Shown here: positions 44,043 to 56,300 of the stretch, one piece after another
Position numbering within the stretch: position 1 is the stretch's first letter
How the letters are laid out: the number at the start of each line of letters is the position of its first letter
NCBI GenBank assembly: GCA_039545275.1
Contig: BCHS01000013.1
Location: 1-64,000, forward strand
Source of the DNA: Pseudomicrostroma phylloplanum
Taxonomy: Eukaryota > Basidiomycota > Exobasidiomycetes > Microstromatales
Length of the DNA: 64,000 nucleotides
Reading direction: 5' to 3'
Notes under the pieces: generated by a model
Databases searched by the model: none
What the model saw: the letters and a program-made list of their open reading frames with translations, nothing else
Told to the model about the DNA's origin: nothing
Translations under genes and position numbers: made by a program

Positions 44043-47000
44043 ATGGCCGATGACGGCCCTCGCGCAGAGGGCTCTTCCTCGCAGGCCACAGCATCTGTCA
44101 CTGCCCCCATCCCAACCAAGGTCAGCGGAATCTCGCCTTCCGCCATCAAGGCCAGGTTCGCCCAGCATGGAAGGAGTGGGAGCAAGGGCAGCACATACTC
44201 CCTGCATGGCAGGCATTCCTCTGCGGCGAGTAAGCGCAGCAGCGAGGAGCCGCCTCCGCCAACGCGCCCTGCCCAGAGGGAAAGAACAACGTCTCAAACC
44301 AAGTCCTCGGGCGAAGGGGCCTACGAAGTTCCCGAGGGAAATACCTACACCACGGCAGTCACAGCCAATACACCAGGCAATCCTCTGGCACCTCACATCA
44401 ACCTCATCATCACTAGCCTCGCAGCAACGGCTCTCATCTCCCTCTTCCTCTCCGGGATCCACTGGTCCCTCGGCGTCATCACCATAGGTACGGGATGCTA
44501 CATCCTCTCCAAGGCTCTGATGTCGCGAGGCGAAGACGTAGCCTATGCCAGTCGCATCGCCGACAACGAGGCCAAATGGAGCAAAGCCCGGAAGGTCGAG
44601 TCGGTGGAATGGATCAATCACATCCTCGGCCTCGTATGGCCCCTCATCACAGTGGACATCTTTATGCCCTTCATCGACTTGCTCGAGGATGCCCTGCAAC
44701 TCCAAGTCCCCGGAATTGTTCACGCTGTCAGGGTTGAGGATCTGGATCAGGGCGTCATTCCCCTCAAGATTCAGAGGTTCAAGGTGCTTGGCAGAGGGGA
44801 AGAGGATTTTCTGCGAGATCGCAATGATACCCAGATCGAAGAGCAACCTGACGGTATAGAGGAGAGCGTAGACCTGGGAGAACACGTGAGTCGGAGTGGG
44901 CCAGGTAGTAGAGTTATGGTCTGATACAATGTGCCCTTGCGACACTTTGCTCCCCATGTGTAGGTGAATCTGGAAGTCGACTTTTTCTACAGAGCACCCC
45001 CGCAGTCCCGAAAAGGATTCACGGTCATGACGGCGCATGCAGTAGAGGAGGGCATCGGTCCAGAAGGCGAAACCGGATCGAACACTCCAGAGACTCCCTC
45101 CAGGAGGCCGTCTTTAGAAGAGGAAGGAGAGACGCCTCCAGAGATGATCCATCTCCTCCTTTACCTCTCCATCGGATTACAGAAGATTGCTGCAGTAGAG
45201 ATCCCTGTCTGGTGTGAGGTGCTGGGTATCGAAGGTAAGATGAGGCTCAGACTGCAGCTCGTACCCAACGCTCCTTTCGTCAAGCATGTAGGATTCACCT
45301 TGATGGGACAGCCCAAGCTCGAGATCAAAGCTAAGCCGCTCGGCAGAAAGATGAGTGAGTGAAGAAGCCGGAAAAAGATGTCACCGGTACTTTGCTGATA
45401 CTTGCGCTGCTTCTGTCTTCCTTTGACTGTTCTTCTATAGTCATTGATGCCATGCAGCTGCCATTCCTTTCGACGTATGTCCTCAAATCGATACAGACGA
45501 CCGTAGCGCCCTTTGTGTCGCCCGGCTCGTACACGATCGACGTAGCAGCACTTCTCGGTGCAGGAGCTGGGCCCAGGAACACCTACTCGGTAGGAGTGAT
45601 CTGTCTCATCCTCCACCAGGCCTCCGACCTGCCTGCAGCCGATACCAATGGCTATTCGGACCCTTTCGTATCCATCTCCTTCGCCAGAGCTGGTAAGCCG
45701 CTCTTTAGGAGCCGAGTGTTGCGGAGGACACTCAGACCAACATGGCAAGAGGTGGTCTTCGTCCCCGTCTCGCCAGATGAGATCAGGGACCACGAGAGGC
45801 TCAGAATCACAGTCTTCGATGCCGACCGCTTCTCCGCCGATGACCCGCTGGGCAAGATTGAGATCTCAGTCGATCATCTCATCCAGCGAGCGTTGAAACG
45901 CTCCAAGGACTTCAAGAGCTCTACAATGATGGAGACGCGGACTGACAACCTGCAACCTGTCAGAAGAGGTGGACAAGCCCAGGGACAGCTCAAGTACTCT
46001 GTAGTCTTCAGTCGGTTGGTTCAGCCGGAAGGCGGCGATGGGGTTGCCAACACTCCCCGGCGGGCTCAGATGATGCAAGATGCTGCTAAGCGGGCCAGGT
46101 CAACGGGAGAGAAGCGGACCGACGACGTTAAGACCGACGAAAAGAGTGGAGAGACGGATATGTTCTTGAAGGAACAAGAGCGGAATAACGGTGACTTTGA
46201 CGAGTCTCCTCAGCCCAAGCCAGAAGAGCCTGAATCTCTCAATGCTTACGAGACTGGATTTGATCGGTGGGTGCGCGAGACCCGCGATGGAGCGACGTTG
46301 TTACCACACTGACGGCGTTTCCACCCCTCCACGCGGACCAGCTTTGTTCGCTCTCTTGGCCTACCGATGGATGAGAGTCTTCTCCAAGCTCGCAAGGCAC
46401 GCCACGATAGGGTACGCAAGCTGGTGGGAATGCTATCGGGCGAGCAGGCAGCGATCTTGGAACCGCCTGATCCCGCTTGGCCAACTGGAATCCTCGCCTT
46501 CCACGTCCACTCTATACAGCAGCTCGAGGTCAGTCACACCCAACGCAGCTACAAGAGCGCCAACTTTGCGGGATCAGGAGGCACGGAGGCGGCCAGCTCA
46601 AGTGGCGGAGGCAGTGAGAATGCATCTTCAGCCGCGCCGAGAATGCCATCAAGTTACGTTCAGCTCTTCCTGAATGACGAGCCGCTACTGAAGACGAGGA
46701 CAAAGACGTACAATTCGCGTCCGTACATTAATGCAGGCAGTGAACGGGTCGTAGGAGACTTCCGCACAGCTCGTATGGACTTTGTCGTGAGAGATTCTCG
46801 TCAGCGAGAAGGAGACCCGATTCTCGGTGTCGTGGGATTCAAGATTGCGGACGTCTTGAAGGAATCGGCGAGGAAGACGGACTGGTACACCCTCACCGGT
46901 GGTCTTGGGTACGGAAAGATGCAGATCACCCTGCTGTGGAGGTCGATTCAGCTGCAAGTCCCTGCCTCTCTGCGGGGCTGGAACATTGGTGTTCTAGAGA

Positions 47001-48140
47001 TCACAAAGCTCCAAGCGAGCGTCGGACAGATGTTCGAGGGCAAAGACGGCTACTTTTACGTGCAAACGCCAGGTGGCAGGAAGGAACTCTCTGGCATTTC
47101 TGCGAAGCGCCAGTCAGATCAACCCGACTCAGCTTCCGGTCTTGGCAATCGCTATCGATACGACGTGGACCTCTCTACGCGCTCCATACGTCTGCCAGTC
47201 CGGCAGCGCTACCCGGGCCAGCTGGTCATCGAGCTCAAAGCCGGGACACGGACTCCTGGCCGACGTCGTCCCCAAGCTGTCCTCTGCATCCCCCTGAGCC
47301 GCCTAGTCGACAATGCAGAAGCGTCCTTCCGGGCTCCCTTGTGGGTGTCCAATGACTGGTACCAAGTCGAACAAGGTGTCCTCAAAGCTACCTCTGCCGA
47401 CGAGCAGCTCTTTGAAGGCGGCAGGGATCAACACCTCAAGGACGATGACATCGGCGGAGAACACGTGTCGGCACTAGAAGAGCTCTGCCACGGCTCGGCC
47501 GCAGACCTGCCAGAGGAGCTGCCCTACGATGGGGGCAAGATGGTGCGCGCGGGCTTTGTAGACCTCACGCTGCACTTCTTCAGCGGACTGGGAGAGGAGC
47601 ACAAGTCCTCCCTTTCGGGGGACCATGAGTTGCGGTTTGCACACGAGGCATGGCAGACCATGGTCGACTGTAAAGAGCGAGCGCTGCCTAGGCGGGCGGA
47701 TCAGATGGCAAGAGGCAGAAGTACAAGCAGTGCCAGCGCTGCAGGCTCTACAGGCCTGTATGAGCCCTCCATCATTGACCTGCATGGTGACGACGATGAG
47801 GTTGCCGGTGATGAGGTAGACTCGGACGAAGAGCGCCTGCTGAGAAAGAGGAGTGAGTACCAGCTGAAGAGCAGCAAAAGTCCGCAGGCACGAATCGAGT
47901 ATGTTTACTGACCCTCTTTCCTGTCCCCCATTGCATTGTATCGGGTCCTTTCTCATCCACTCTGTGCGACCGTTAGTTCTGCACCGTCAAGAAAGGGGCG
48001 CTGCCCAGATCAAGGGATTCCGCACCGCCAGCTGGCTCAAGCAGAACCTCAATGACGGCATCGGCAGGGCGAAGCGGCTGGCGGGTGAGCAGAGTAAGCG
48101 GCTCAGCAAGATGGAGGACGAAGGTGTTTCGAGCATCTAA
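44043..48140 (+). CDS. mug190: Mug190-like SMP/C2-domain lipid-transfer protein
   Basis: Five exons (44043-44885, 44964-45354, 45441-46266, 46342-47852, 47977-48140) give 1244 residues. A disordered N terminus is followed by a hydrophobic hairpin near residues 120-155 (INLIITSLAATALISLFLSG). Next is an SMP-type lipid-binding domain starting VEWINHILGLVWPLITVDIF, and a C2 domain with DTNGYSDPFVSISF and RPTWQEVVFVPV. A second, more divergent C2-like unit lies near LPVRQRYPGQLVIEL. The architecture is that of tricalbins, extended synaptotagmins and S. pombe Mug190, which tether ER to other membranes and move lipids. The donor at 46267 is GTGGGT. The last splice (47853-47976) is the only pairing I found that joins the basic C-terminal exon in frame; it is less certain than the others. 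Confidence 0.82.
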
Positions 48141-48205
48141 CGGAAACGGGCCAAGGAGTGGGAATAAGGATGTGCTGTATTTATTCTCTTCTGTAAAAAA
48201 TTAGA

Positions 48206-50860
48206 CTACTGCCATGCGCTGGGTATATTCATCATGCACTTTGCCCATCGCTCCAGCCGACCTTGCTCCTCGGGCGCAATGAGGGGCAGGAGCCTCTGAC
48301 CGCCCCCACCGGGTCTTGGGTCTAGCTCCTCCAGTCGTCGCGAGTCTAGCGAAGGCAGCAGCGAGGCACTGCCTGATGGGAGCGCCGAGGACGATCCCAT
48401 CATCAGCCCCGCTCTCGAGGCGGCCTGGCGCGTGTCCCTCCCCCACCCTTCCTCTTCATAGTCGCTGAATCGCCGGCCGTTGCCATTGCCGGCACCGCTG
48501 TCGCCAGACGCACGCCGCTCATCGTCGTCCAAGAGGACACTACGTAGCTCCTCCTCTGTAGCGCTGGTGCTCAATCTGCGCTCCCCACTCATGGAGCTCA
48601 ACCTCTCCTCTGCATCGCACCAGAACATGGCCCAATTCCTTCCCTTTTGCAACTCCTCTTCACTCTTCCCCCGCTCTGGCTCACCAGGAGGAGGAGGGTT
48701 GAGGTCGATCTTGGCAAAACCATTGGAGCGCTCGTAGTACCACTTGTTGACGGGATTGTCCCCTCGGGATTTCCAGACCAGGTCGCGTCCTTTGCCGAAA
48801 CCGCCTTTACCGCCGTTGTCGTTGAGGGCGTCGAGGAGTCCCAGACCCTGCACCTCGTCGCGTAGAGCGCCCCATAGGAAGTCTACCGTTCCCGAACCCT
48901 GCAGTGAAGGGAGAACGGCAAACTTGTCCAGGTAGGCCATTGGCTCTACGCCTGGAGGATCGTCGACGGAGGTCTCGAGGGTGACGATGGCGGCGCCTTG
49001 GTAGTCGCCACTGACAATGACAAAGTCGCAGCTCTTCCTCAGACGCTCATAGTAGGCTTCGGCGTTGAGCTTGCGCTTGAACGAGGCCTCGAGGAGAGCC
49101 GTCAGCTTGGATTGGTCCACTTGGGAAAAGTCGTAGATGACATTGATGGAGAGACCTGGACGGATGATGGTGGGCGTGTGGCGAAGGTCGCGCTTGTAGG
49201 ACCTGAGCAATGCGGGCGGTAGACTGGGTGAATGGGCTGCCTTGTTGGTGATGAGGTTGGCAATCAGGGACCGCGGTGAACGATGCGAGACGACGATACC
49301 AGAGGAAGTGTGGGGCATGTACGATAGACAATCGTGTACCATTCGGAGGTTCTCCAGGGCTGTGGGATGCGACTCGGTCCACACGAATGAATTGAGGATG
49401 TGGGAGTACTCCGAGGCGAGGTTGATGGCCAAGTGCGGATTGCCGCCCCTGGCGTGGGACGGTATGCCACCTTCTCGGTTGATGACCATGAGTCGCAAGG
49501 GCGTCATGTCCACATGTGCGGCCATCAGGCCCTGTAGGTCTTCAGACCCTGCCTCTTCCATCTCGAGGAGGTACTCTTCGGCTTCCCTGCCTGCGATGGC
49601 CATGTCTCTGGCGAGGGCGACGAGGACATCGTCTGCCTTGACAGGCGTCGACGTCTCGCCTCCATCGGCCTCGGGATCTGCGTACAAGGCGAGGGGGGCA
49701 ATGACGGGTATATGATCTGTAGCCAATGCCGACCTGAGGGAGGACAGGCCGTCATCAGATACCAGTGGCGAACGAGAAGCAGAGGCCTGCATCTGTCGGT
49801 AGCCGAAAGCCCTCACGTGAGGATGCGAGAGTGGAGTAGCAGTCGTGGCTACGTCTTTGTTCTGGAGAGCCGTGGCCGCACTGGATCCGCTGGAAGAATC
49901 GGGGTCTGCAGGATCCCCTGCGCCTGGGAAATGCCGTGGGGCTAGCAGCTCTGCGTCTCTTGCAAGCTCGGCATCGACCTTGAACAAAGGCGAGAGAAAG
50001 GGCCTGGCTGGAGCTCCTCGACTGTGCAGGAGATCTGCCAGTACATTGACATCGTTCAGCATAGCTCTCCTCAATGTAGCTCTGCGCATCTTGCTCAGCT
50101 CTCTCCTACGCTCCTTCTTCTCCTCGGCGAAGTTGCCGCCAATCCATGCCGCGAGCTCATTGTCCTCTCTGTCCTCCTCTGCCTGGTCCAGCCGTGTCCC
50201 ATCAGAGGAAAATTCTGATGCGTAGCCTGGGAGGGACCAACCTTCCCCATCGACGACGATGACAGAGACGAGGCCGAGCTTCTTGAGATAGATCATACCA
50301 TCAGCGATGCTCTCGAGCTGCCGGCGTGTGAAAGGCCCTTGGACCTTGACCAAGGCGGTATGCTGCTGTACTGCCAGACCTTCCGCCTCGCTACCGTTGT
50401 GCGGACTAGTTGAAGTCGAGGCTTGGCCTTCTGACGAGCCTTTGGCAGCTGCCTCAGCAAGCTGAGGAATCTTTGCCTTGGAAGTCGAGGCAATCTGCGA
50501 GTCTGGATGACTGTGAGATTCCTCACGAAGATGGTCCTGGTTATCACGAGGCTGCATGCCGTCCCGGAGAGAGGAACCCTCTCCTGGCTTTGCTCTGATA
50601 CCAACAGGTAGCCTTGTCCCGCTCCCAGCAGATAGCAGCGAGCTCCGAGCAGCCGCACGCGCTGAAGGACCAGCAAGACCTTCCCTACTCTTGAGCCGCT
50701 GCTGCATACCCGGCCCCCGGCCATCAGACCCTACCTTGCCTGGAGGCGAAGACTTAGAGGTCCTGGGCCCGAACGTCTTGAGGTACCCTTTGCTATCCCT
50801 GAGCGAGGGCTGGGCATTGAGCACCTCGAGGATCAGGTTCTGCATTCTTGACTTGGCCAT
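48206..50860 (-). CDS. ARG2: N-acetylglutamate synthase, mitochondrial (arginine biosynthesis)
   Basis: Intronless, 884 residues from ATG 50860 (MAKSRMQNLILEVLNAQPS). The N-terminal half has amino-acid-kinase-like segments (TALVKVQGPFTRRQLESIAD, LGLVSVIVVDGEGWSL). The C-terminal half has the acetyltransferase domain: YLDKFAVLPSLQGSGTVDFL, GKGRDLVWKSRGDNPVNKWY and NWAMFWCD. It acetylates glutamate from acetyl-CoA, the first step of ornithine and arginine synthesis, in mitochondria. A further 130 residues of low complexity follow FWCD before the conserved end RLERWAKCMMNIPSAW, longer than usual. I looked upstream for the arginine attenuator uORF known in ascomycete ARG2 and found none. It is tail to tail with the Mug190-like gene, only 65 bases apart. 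Confidence 0.87.
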   Translation of the reverse strand: MAKSRMQNLILEVLNAQPSLRDSKGYLKTFGPRTSKSSPPGKVGSDGRGPGMQQRLKSREGLAGPSARAAARSSLLSAGSGTRLPVGIRAKPGEGSSLRDGMQPRDNQDHLREESHSHPDSQIASTSKAKIPQLAEAAAKGSSEGQASTSTSPHNGSEAEGLAVQQHTALVKVQGPFTRRQLESIADGMIYLKKLGLVSVIVVDGEGWSLPGYASEFSSDGTRLDQAEEDREDNELAAWIGGNFAEEKKERRRELSKMRRATLRRAMLNDVNVLADLLHSRGAPARPFLSPLFKVDAELARDAELLAPRHFPGAGDPADPDSSSGSSAATALQNKDVATTATPLSHPHVRAFGYRQMQASASRSPLVSDDGLSSLRSALATDHIPVIAPLALYADPEADGGETSTPVKADDVLVALARDMAIAGREAEEYLLEMEEAGSEDLQGLMAAHVDMTPLRLMVINREGGIPSHARGGNPHLAINLASEYSHILNSFVWTESHPTALENLRMVHDCLSYMPHTSSGIVVSHRSPRSLIANLITNKAAHSPSLPPALLRSYKRDLRHTPTIIRPGLSINVIYDFSQVDQSKLTALLEASFKRKLNAEAYYERLRKSCDFVIVSGDYQGAAIVTLETSVDDPPGVEPMAYLDKFAVLPSLQGSGTVDFLWGALRDEVQGLGLLDALNDNGGKGGFGKGRDLVWKSRGDNPVNKWYYERSNGFAKIDLNPPPPGEPERGKSEEELQKGRNWAMFWCDAEERLSSMSGERRLSTSATEEELRSVLLDDDERRASGDSGAGNGNGRRFSDYEEEGWGRDTRQAASRAGLMMGSSSALPSGSASLLPSLDSRRLEELDPRPGGGGQRLLPLIAPEEQGRLERWAKCMMNIPSAWQ

Positions 50861-51789
50861 CTTGAATCGCAGCACAGGGAGCGCAGAGGAGAAGCGAGGG
50901 CAATGCTGTGAGGATCCCACTCAAGATGGCTTTGGTGTGGAAGAGAAGGAAAGGGTCAGGCGATAGTGCCAGGTATATCGATGCAGTCCTTGCGCTTCTC
51001 TTTGCCCTGCGCCCGCTTGGCAGCCGGAAGGGTAGCAGCGGAGGGAGGGAGCCAGGGGTTGCAAAGGGGACCCTATCAAGGGCAATGCAAGAAGAGGCAG
51101 AGGGTCCCGCCCCGATGTCGACCCGAGACTGGAGTGGCTATGATATGACGGTCGCAAGAGCGATGTAGTCAAGAGGATAGGGAGCAGGATGAGGAATACG
51201 CAGCGAACGTCAGGATATCTGGCTACGAAGGGCGAATCCGAGTATCTCTCTCAGAGTCACACACGCTCACCCTTCACGCACAATCGGAAGCGTCGGCGCA
51301 GGAAGATTCCAACGTCTGTCTCGGGCGGAGTTTGCCTCAAGAAGGTCAGTCGGTCCAAGCCCCCGCCCGCCGCCGGCCTCCACCCGTTTGTTCGGCTCGG
51401 CCACTCCCAGCCATTGCTGAAAGGGGCCGCCGGCATTGATCAGCACACACACACACACACACACGATTACTCTAAGGGCACAGCGGGCAAACACTCCCGG
51501 ACACTGGCCAGCAAGGTAAACAAACAACAGCATGGTAATGCATTCCAGATCGGTTCAATAGCCAAAGTCCGTTTAGTGAGAGTTTCGTATGTAATATATA
51601 CAGTGAAAGCGAAGCAGCAAAGCCGAGCCGATAGACAAGGTGACGATCTCGAGACCGAGCCAGTGAGGCCCAGGTCCGGAATTGCACGACGCTCGTCTCA
51701 GGCCCAGCATGGAGGGTAGGACAGAAGGAGTGAGATATAGGGCGGAGGATATGGGACTGTTCCTTGCTGCCAGTCACAGAGCCGCGCGC
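50861..51789. other. Intergenic region between ARG2 and the hydrolase gene
   Basis: 930 bases: ARG2 promoter, then the 3' flank of the hydrolase gene. Includes a 21-base CA run at 51445-51465. No gene seen. Confidence 0.5.
51445..51465. repeat. (CA)n microsatellite
   Basis: Twenty-one bases of uninterrupted CA repeat. Confidence 0.92.
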
Positions 51790-53391
51790 TCAGGCAATGA
51801 CGCCGAAAAGGGTGGCCACGATTGTAGACAGCACAACACCTAGGACAGCCAGTCCCGAGTTCAAGGCGCCGGCTGAGCGGGCACCACTGCTGCTGCTCGT
51901 GCTGCTGCTGCTGCTGCTACTTGAGCCACTTGAGCTACCTGTCTTCGAACTCTTACTGCCCGACGAGGAAGAGGTGGTGCTACCGCTCGCGCTAGAGCTC
52001 GTGACGGCAGTCGTGTTCCTAGCATCGTTGAGGCCATCGACGAACAACCACATTTGACTAGAGGGATCGATGTACATCTCTTCGTCGACGTGGGTAGCAT
52101 TGGTCACCACGGCGGTGTGATGGTTGGGAGCATCGAGCGTAGCTAGCGCTGCCCACAGGTTCTCTCCACGTGTAATGTGCGAGTCACCCTGGTATTGGGC
52201 CTGGCAATGGGTATCTCCCGGACCGTCATCATTCTGCCCCACAGAGTACAGGAATCTTCGGTTCAGGTAGTCGGTCAGGATCTGATCCTTCTGGCCGTCC
52301 TCGAACCTGGACCGTGCGTAGATGTTCATGGTGCTAGAATCGTTGGCATCGATTCCATAGGGCCACTGATTCTTGATGGCATCACAAGCCGCGTCGACTG
52401 TGCAGGCAGAGTCGTCCGTCTTACACGACGATGCAGTCGACGGATTTGTCACCGGCCGAGAGTCGACGGGCCAAACGTAAGAGCCGGCGTTGGCGACCCA
52501 CCACTTCATGTTCAGGTCTTCATTTGGCACATTCTCCCTGAGGATAGCATAGCGCTGAGCGAATAGACCTCCAGCCGAGTGACCTCCGACGACGACGGAT
52601 GTGAGGGCGGGATAAGCAGTTTGATTGAAGAACGAAGTTATGAGAGTGTCCATGGCCTTGAAGGACGTGTAAGAGGCGTCCCCTGGCCCCTTGGTGATGG
52701 CTCCAGTCGCCCATTGGCTGCCGCTCCATACTACCTGGTTGGAAGAGGCACCTCCGGCACTCAGATCGTCGGTGTTCCAGAAGAGGGGAGCAGCGACGGC
52801 GTAGTCTTCAAAGTTGACATCGTAATTTGCATTGGAGACGGCGCACAGGCCGGTGTATCGCATCAGGTTGGCATACCTCCAGGTGTCGCGCGGTGCCCCC
52901 TGCAGGGCGAGGACCACACGTTTGATCTTAGTCAAGTCTTTGCGCTCCAGGTAGAATGGCAGAACCGCGCCGTCGTCTAGAGGGAGATCGACAAGGTCAA
53001 AGTCAACGACCTGTGCCTTTGACTGCCACCCAGTCTCGTCCTGTCCACCGACAGCAGATCCTCCAATGAAGGCAATGGGGCATGAGGAGACAGGAGAATT
53101 GTTGTCTGTGCCATTGGCCCCTCCAATGATGACCGTCTGGCCAGCTGTGTCTCCGTAGATGGAGTCGGGTGCTTGGGATCCATTCGTGTATGAACTGGCG
53201 TACCAGAGAGAGGTGAAGGTCGCATTGGAAGAATCGGAGCCTCGGCGATTGAGGACATGTGAGTCTGATCGCGTAGGAGGGGGGCTATGGCGGCGCTTCA
53301 TGCCTGAGGGAGACTTATGGGAGGCGGCTTCGGCAGTGACTGCCAAGAAGGCTGTCGCGATCGCCAGAACGGCAGAGGTAGGGCCGAGCAT
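51790..53391 (-). CDS. GPI-anchored secreted alpha/beta hydrolase
   Basis: Intronless, 533 residues from ATG 53391. A signal peptide (MLGPTSAVLAIATAFLAVTA) is followed by an alpha/beta-hydrolase fold: VVLALQGAPRDTWRYANLM, APLFWNTDD and the nucleophile elbow VVVGGHSAGGLFAQRYAIL. A candidate catalytic His is in NHHTAVVTN. The C terminus is a Ser-rich stalk (SGSSSSSSSSTSSSSG), then a hydrophobic tail (AVLGVVLSTIVATLFGVIA), the pattern of a GPI-anchor signal. It resembles uncharacterised fungal secreted hydrolases; the substrate (ester or polysaccharide decoration) is unknown. Repeated CTG codons near 51895-51925 encode the Ser tract. Confidence 0.8.
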   Translation of the reverse strand: MLGPTSAVLAIATAFLAVTAEAASHKSPSGMKRRHSPPPTRSDSHVLNRRGSDSSNATFTSLWYASSYTNGSQAPDSIYGDTAGQTVIIGGANGTDNNSPVSSCPIAFIGGSAVGGQDETGWQSKAQVVDFDLVDLPLDDGAVLPFYLERKDLTKIKRVVLALQGAPRDTWRYANLMRYTGLCAVSNANYDVNFEDYAVAAPLFWNTDDLSAGGASSNQVVWSGSQWATGAITKGPGDASYTSFKAMDTLITSFFNQTAYPALTSVVVGGHSAGGLFAQRYAILRENVPNEDLNMKWWVANAGSYVWPVDSRPVTNPSTASSCKTDDSACTVDAACDAIKNQWPYGIDANDSSTMNIYARSRFEDGQKDQILTDYLNRRFLYSVGQNDDGPGDTHCQAQYQGDSHITRGENLWAALATLDAPNHHTAVVTNATHVDEEMYIDPSSQMWLFVDGLNDARNTTAVTSSSASGSTTSSSSGSKSSKTGSSSGSSSSSSSSTSSSSGARSAGALNSGLAVLGVVLSTIVATLFGVIA

Positions 53392-56300
53392 TTTGGGCAA
53401 GGTATGGCAACAAAGGCGAGAAGGTGGGTATTGGGATAAGGTCCGTTGTTGATGAAGCACCGAGAAAGCACTGGTAGGGGGTGGTTGCCGGCTGTCTGAA
53501 GCCTCTATCCGCTTGCGGCGGAAAGGAGAGGAAAGATTGCTCGGGTAGCGTAAAGAAGGTTCGTGGCCCGCACGATGGCAGTTGAGAGAGGTGAGAAGGA
53601 GAGGCGACAGCGGCAGAGAGAGAATGTGTGTAGAGAAGTAGAGGCTGGTGTCAAAAGATACGAGGATCGAAAGGAAAGCAAAAGAGAAGGAGAAGGAGGA
53701 AAGCGTTGTTGGGAAAATGAGGAAAGGGCAAGGGCTTCGAGGAAGGAAAGGGTCCTGAGCAAGGCCTCGAAGTCCGCCGGCAGGAACGGCCGTTGATCCA
53801 GGGCCGATTGGCTGTGCCGAAGCTCAGCCACGGTGACGCTGCTCGCGTTCCGCGCATGCATCCGCCCAGTCGCCGTTTCCCCGCCCACACGAGGTGCCTG
53901 CACGTCCGCGCCACGCACCGACAGCCCCTCGGCCAAATACTTCACACGATCTCGGAATACCATGGATGGGGCCCATCCTTGCTGACTAGCGAGCGCAGAC
54001 TGCTGAGCGTGCCGAGCCGAGATCCTCGGTCAACTATCAAGGCCGATTGCACCGTTGGAACGCAGAGAGGACGGAGGGCCACGACCACTGCGCAAGCTGC
54101 GATGCGCTGCGCTTGCCGATTGTTGACTCCGCAGCCGATGACAGCTCATGGCCAACCAATCTTTGTGTAGCGAAAGCAAGGGGTAGGCCACTGGTTGCCG
54201 CACCGTGCCGTGGAACGTGGTCATCCTTGCGCCAGTCTTCCAGCCGCTCCACAAGTGTCAACCCTGGCTTCATACAGCTGCGAGTTATTTTGGGAAGGGG
54301 CAAGCCATTTGTGGGGCTCACACCACGGTCTTATCTTTTAGACTTGTGGTCCCTACAATTTCCAAGAAATTGATCTGTCGTATCGAGCAAGCCCCGCGTT
54401 TCAGACCCCCGCTTGTGTTCCTCTGACGCTGAAGCGCATGGCAAAGGCTCATGCAAATGCATTGACACCGAAGATTGCGAGATCCCCAGCCGGCAAGCTC
54501 GGCAAGCTTGCCTCATCAGCAGTGGCTTCGTCTAAAGAAATGCAATGGAAGGGAGTAGAAACGATGAAGCAAAACGTAGACGGCCACGTGCGGTGTGTTC
54601 ACCACTACTCTGCTTTGATGTGTATATCGTGTAGCGTCAAGCGCCGGCCTCTCTTTCTCGACTGCATTATGGCGAAGCAGACGGCGGAAGTAGGGGCCGT
54701 GAGCATGATCGTGACAGCTGTCTGGCAAGGACGAAGCCGTCTGAAGACGATTTTGCAAGTTCGTTGCCTGCCCCACCTGCTTCTGAGTCTTGGGGGGAGC
54801 GCGGGCGAGGGCAGGGGGCTCTTCACCCAGTGCATCAAACAGCAGTGTTTGATGATAGCATGGACGACGCCGGAGCAACAGATCTGAGCCGAGCGGACAG
54901 CTTCAGGCAGTCCCAAAAGACAGAATCGGAACTCACCAAGGGCGATCAGGACGGCCACGCACTTTGGCTTTGACTTCTCCTGCGCCCACCTGTCCTTCAC
55001 GAACAAAGGGCTCGGTATTGCCTGACGTGCGAGCGTGCAATGAGTGACACCGTGAGAGCAACAGTGAAAAGCAATCCCCGGCCGAGTGAGCCTCTAGGCT
55101 CCAAGTAGCCTCGTATGCACGACTGCCCATGTCTCATAGTACGAAAAGAACCCGGGTGGACTGTCTCTCAATGTCTCACACACGCGACGCGTGAAGAACA
55201 CCTTAGCGCCCGCTAAACTCGAGAGTGGAAGCTCGCGCGCCGCCCGCCATCTCGCCCTGCTTATCAGAGCCGATTACTTGCATGCAACACCGCTTCGCCT
55301 TCCTCGTTTCTTTCATGATGATCGCCGCCGCCGCCCTCTGTGTGATCGTAATCGTGAGCTTGAGCTAGTTTTCGTTTGCTTGTTCTGTGCACAGCGCAGT
55401 ATCCGGTGCAGGTCCCGTCGGTAATTCGCTTAGCTCATCTCCATTGACGCCTCGACCCTCTCCTCCGAACACCGATGGCAGACCCCTGACAGGACCGACG
55501 GCTCCTGTCTTAGAAAGGCCCAAAAAGCAGTGCCCATTCCGCTCTGGCTGCGCGTAGGCGCTGCACCGATCTGCTCTGGCTGCACGCACAGGCCTTGAAA
55601 GCCAGTCCCCCTGATCGATCATTCTGATCTGTTTGTCCTGCAGTAATGCCCTGCAGTACGCCTTCTCATCTACCCTTTCGCCCACGGAAGAATCACTAGG
55701 CGAATGCGGGCCGCGGCGTCTGTGGAAGCAGCGGTGCTCTTGCCAGCTGCGCTAGCGCCAGGCGGCGCGTGGAAGGGACGCGGAGCAAGGGGTGGAGCCG
55801 GACACTATACTACGCCCACCGCGTTTCAGAGTGTGGGAAGAATCTTCTGCGCAGAGCAGAGCAAGGGGCAGCTCCGAAGCGCCCGCACCACACTGAAACC
55901 AGACCCACACCGCCCATGTCCCCCCTCCTACTCGGCCATATAGTGACACAAGAGGCCGGGGGGGGCAAGGATGGCGAACAAAGGCGATGTAGAAGTTGCT
56001 GCATGTCGCAGTCGCAGGCGCAGTTGCGGTTTCAGACGGGGTCGAGTTTCAGGTAGCATCGCATCGCTTCGTTCGGAAGAGTGTGAAGTTGGGGGGTGCA
56101 GGGTACCACCCCATTGCGCGGAGAGCGGCACTAGGGCCCTGTTGCGGGGATGAGTGGCGTCGAGCTTATTTCCCTCTCTGGGCTCACGCGCGGGGGGAGA
56201 CTGTTAACCTCGAGCCTTGTTTGCTTGGAAAGTGGCCCAGGCAAGCGGGCTTGCAGGCGTGCGTGCAGGCGTGCGAAAGGTGATCGGTCGCTTACTTCAA

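Noticed and set aside
47899..47976. GTATGT donor at 47899 for the last intron of the Mug190-like gene
   Set aside because: Its phase does not join the C-terminal exon frame with any visible acceptor; GTGAGT at 47853 does.
50861..51200. Search for an arginine attenuator uORF upstream of ARG2
   Set aside because: No ATG-started short frame resembling the attenuator peptide is present; DYIALATVIS near 51170 has no start codon.
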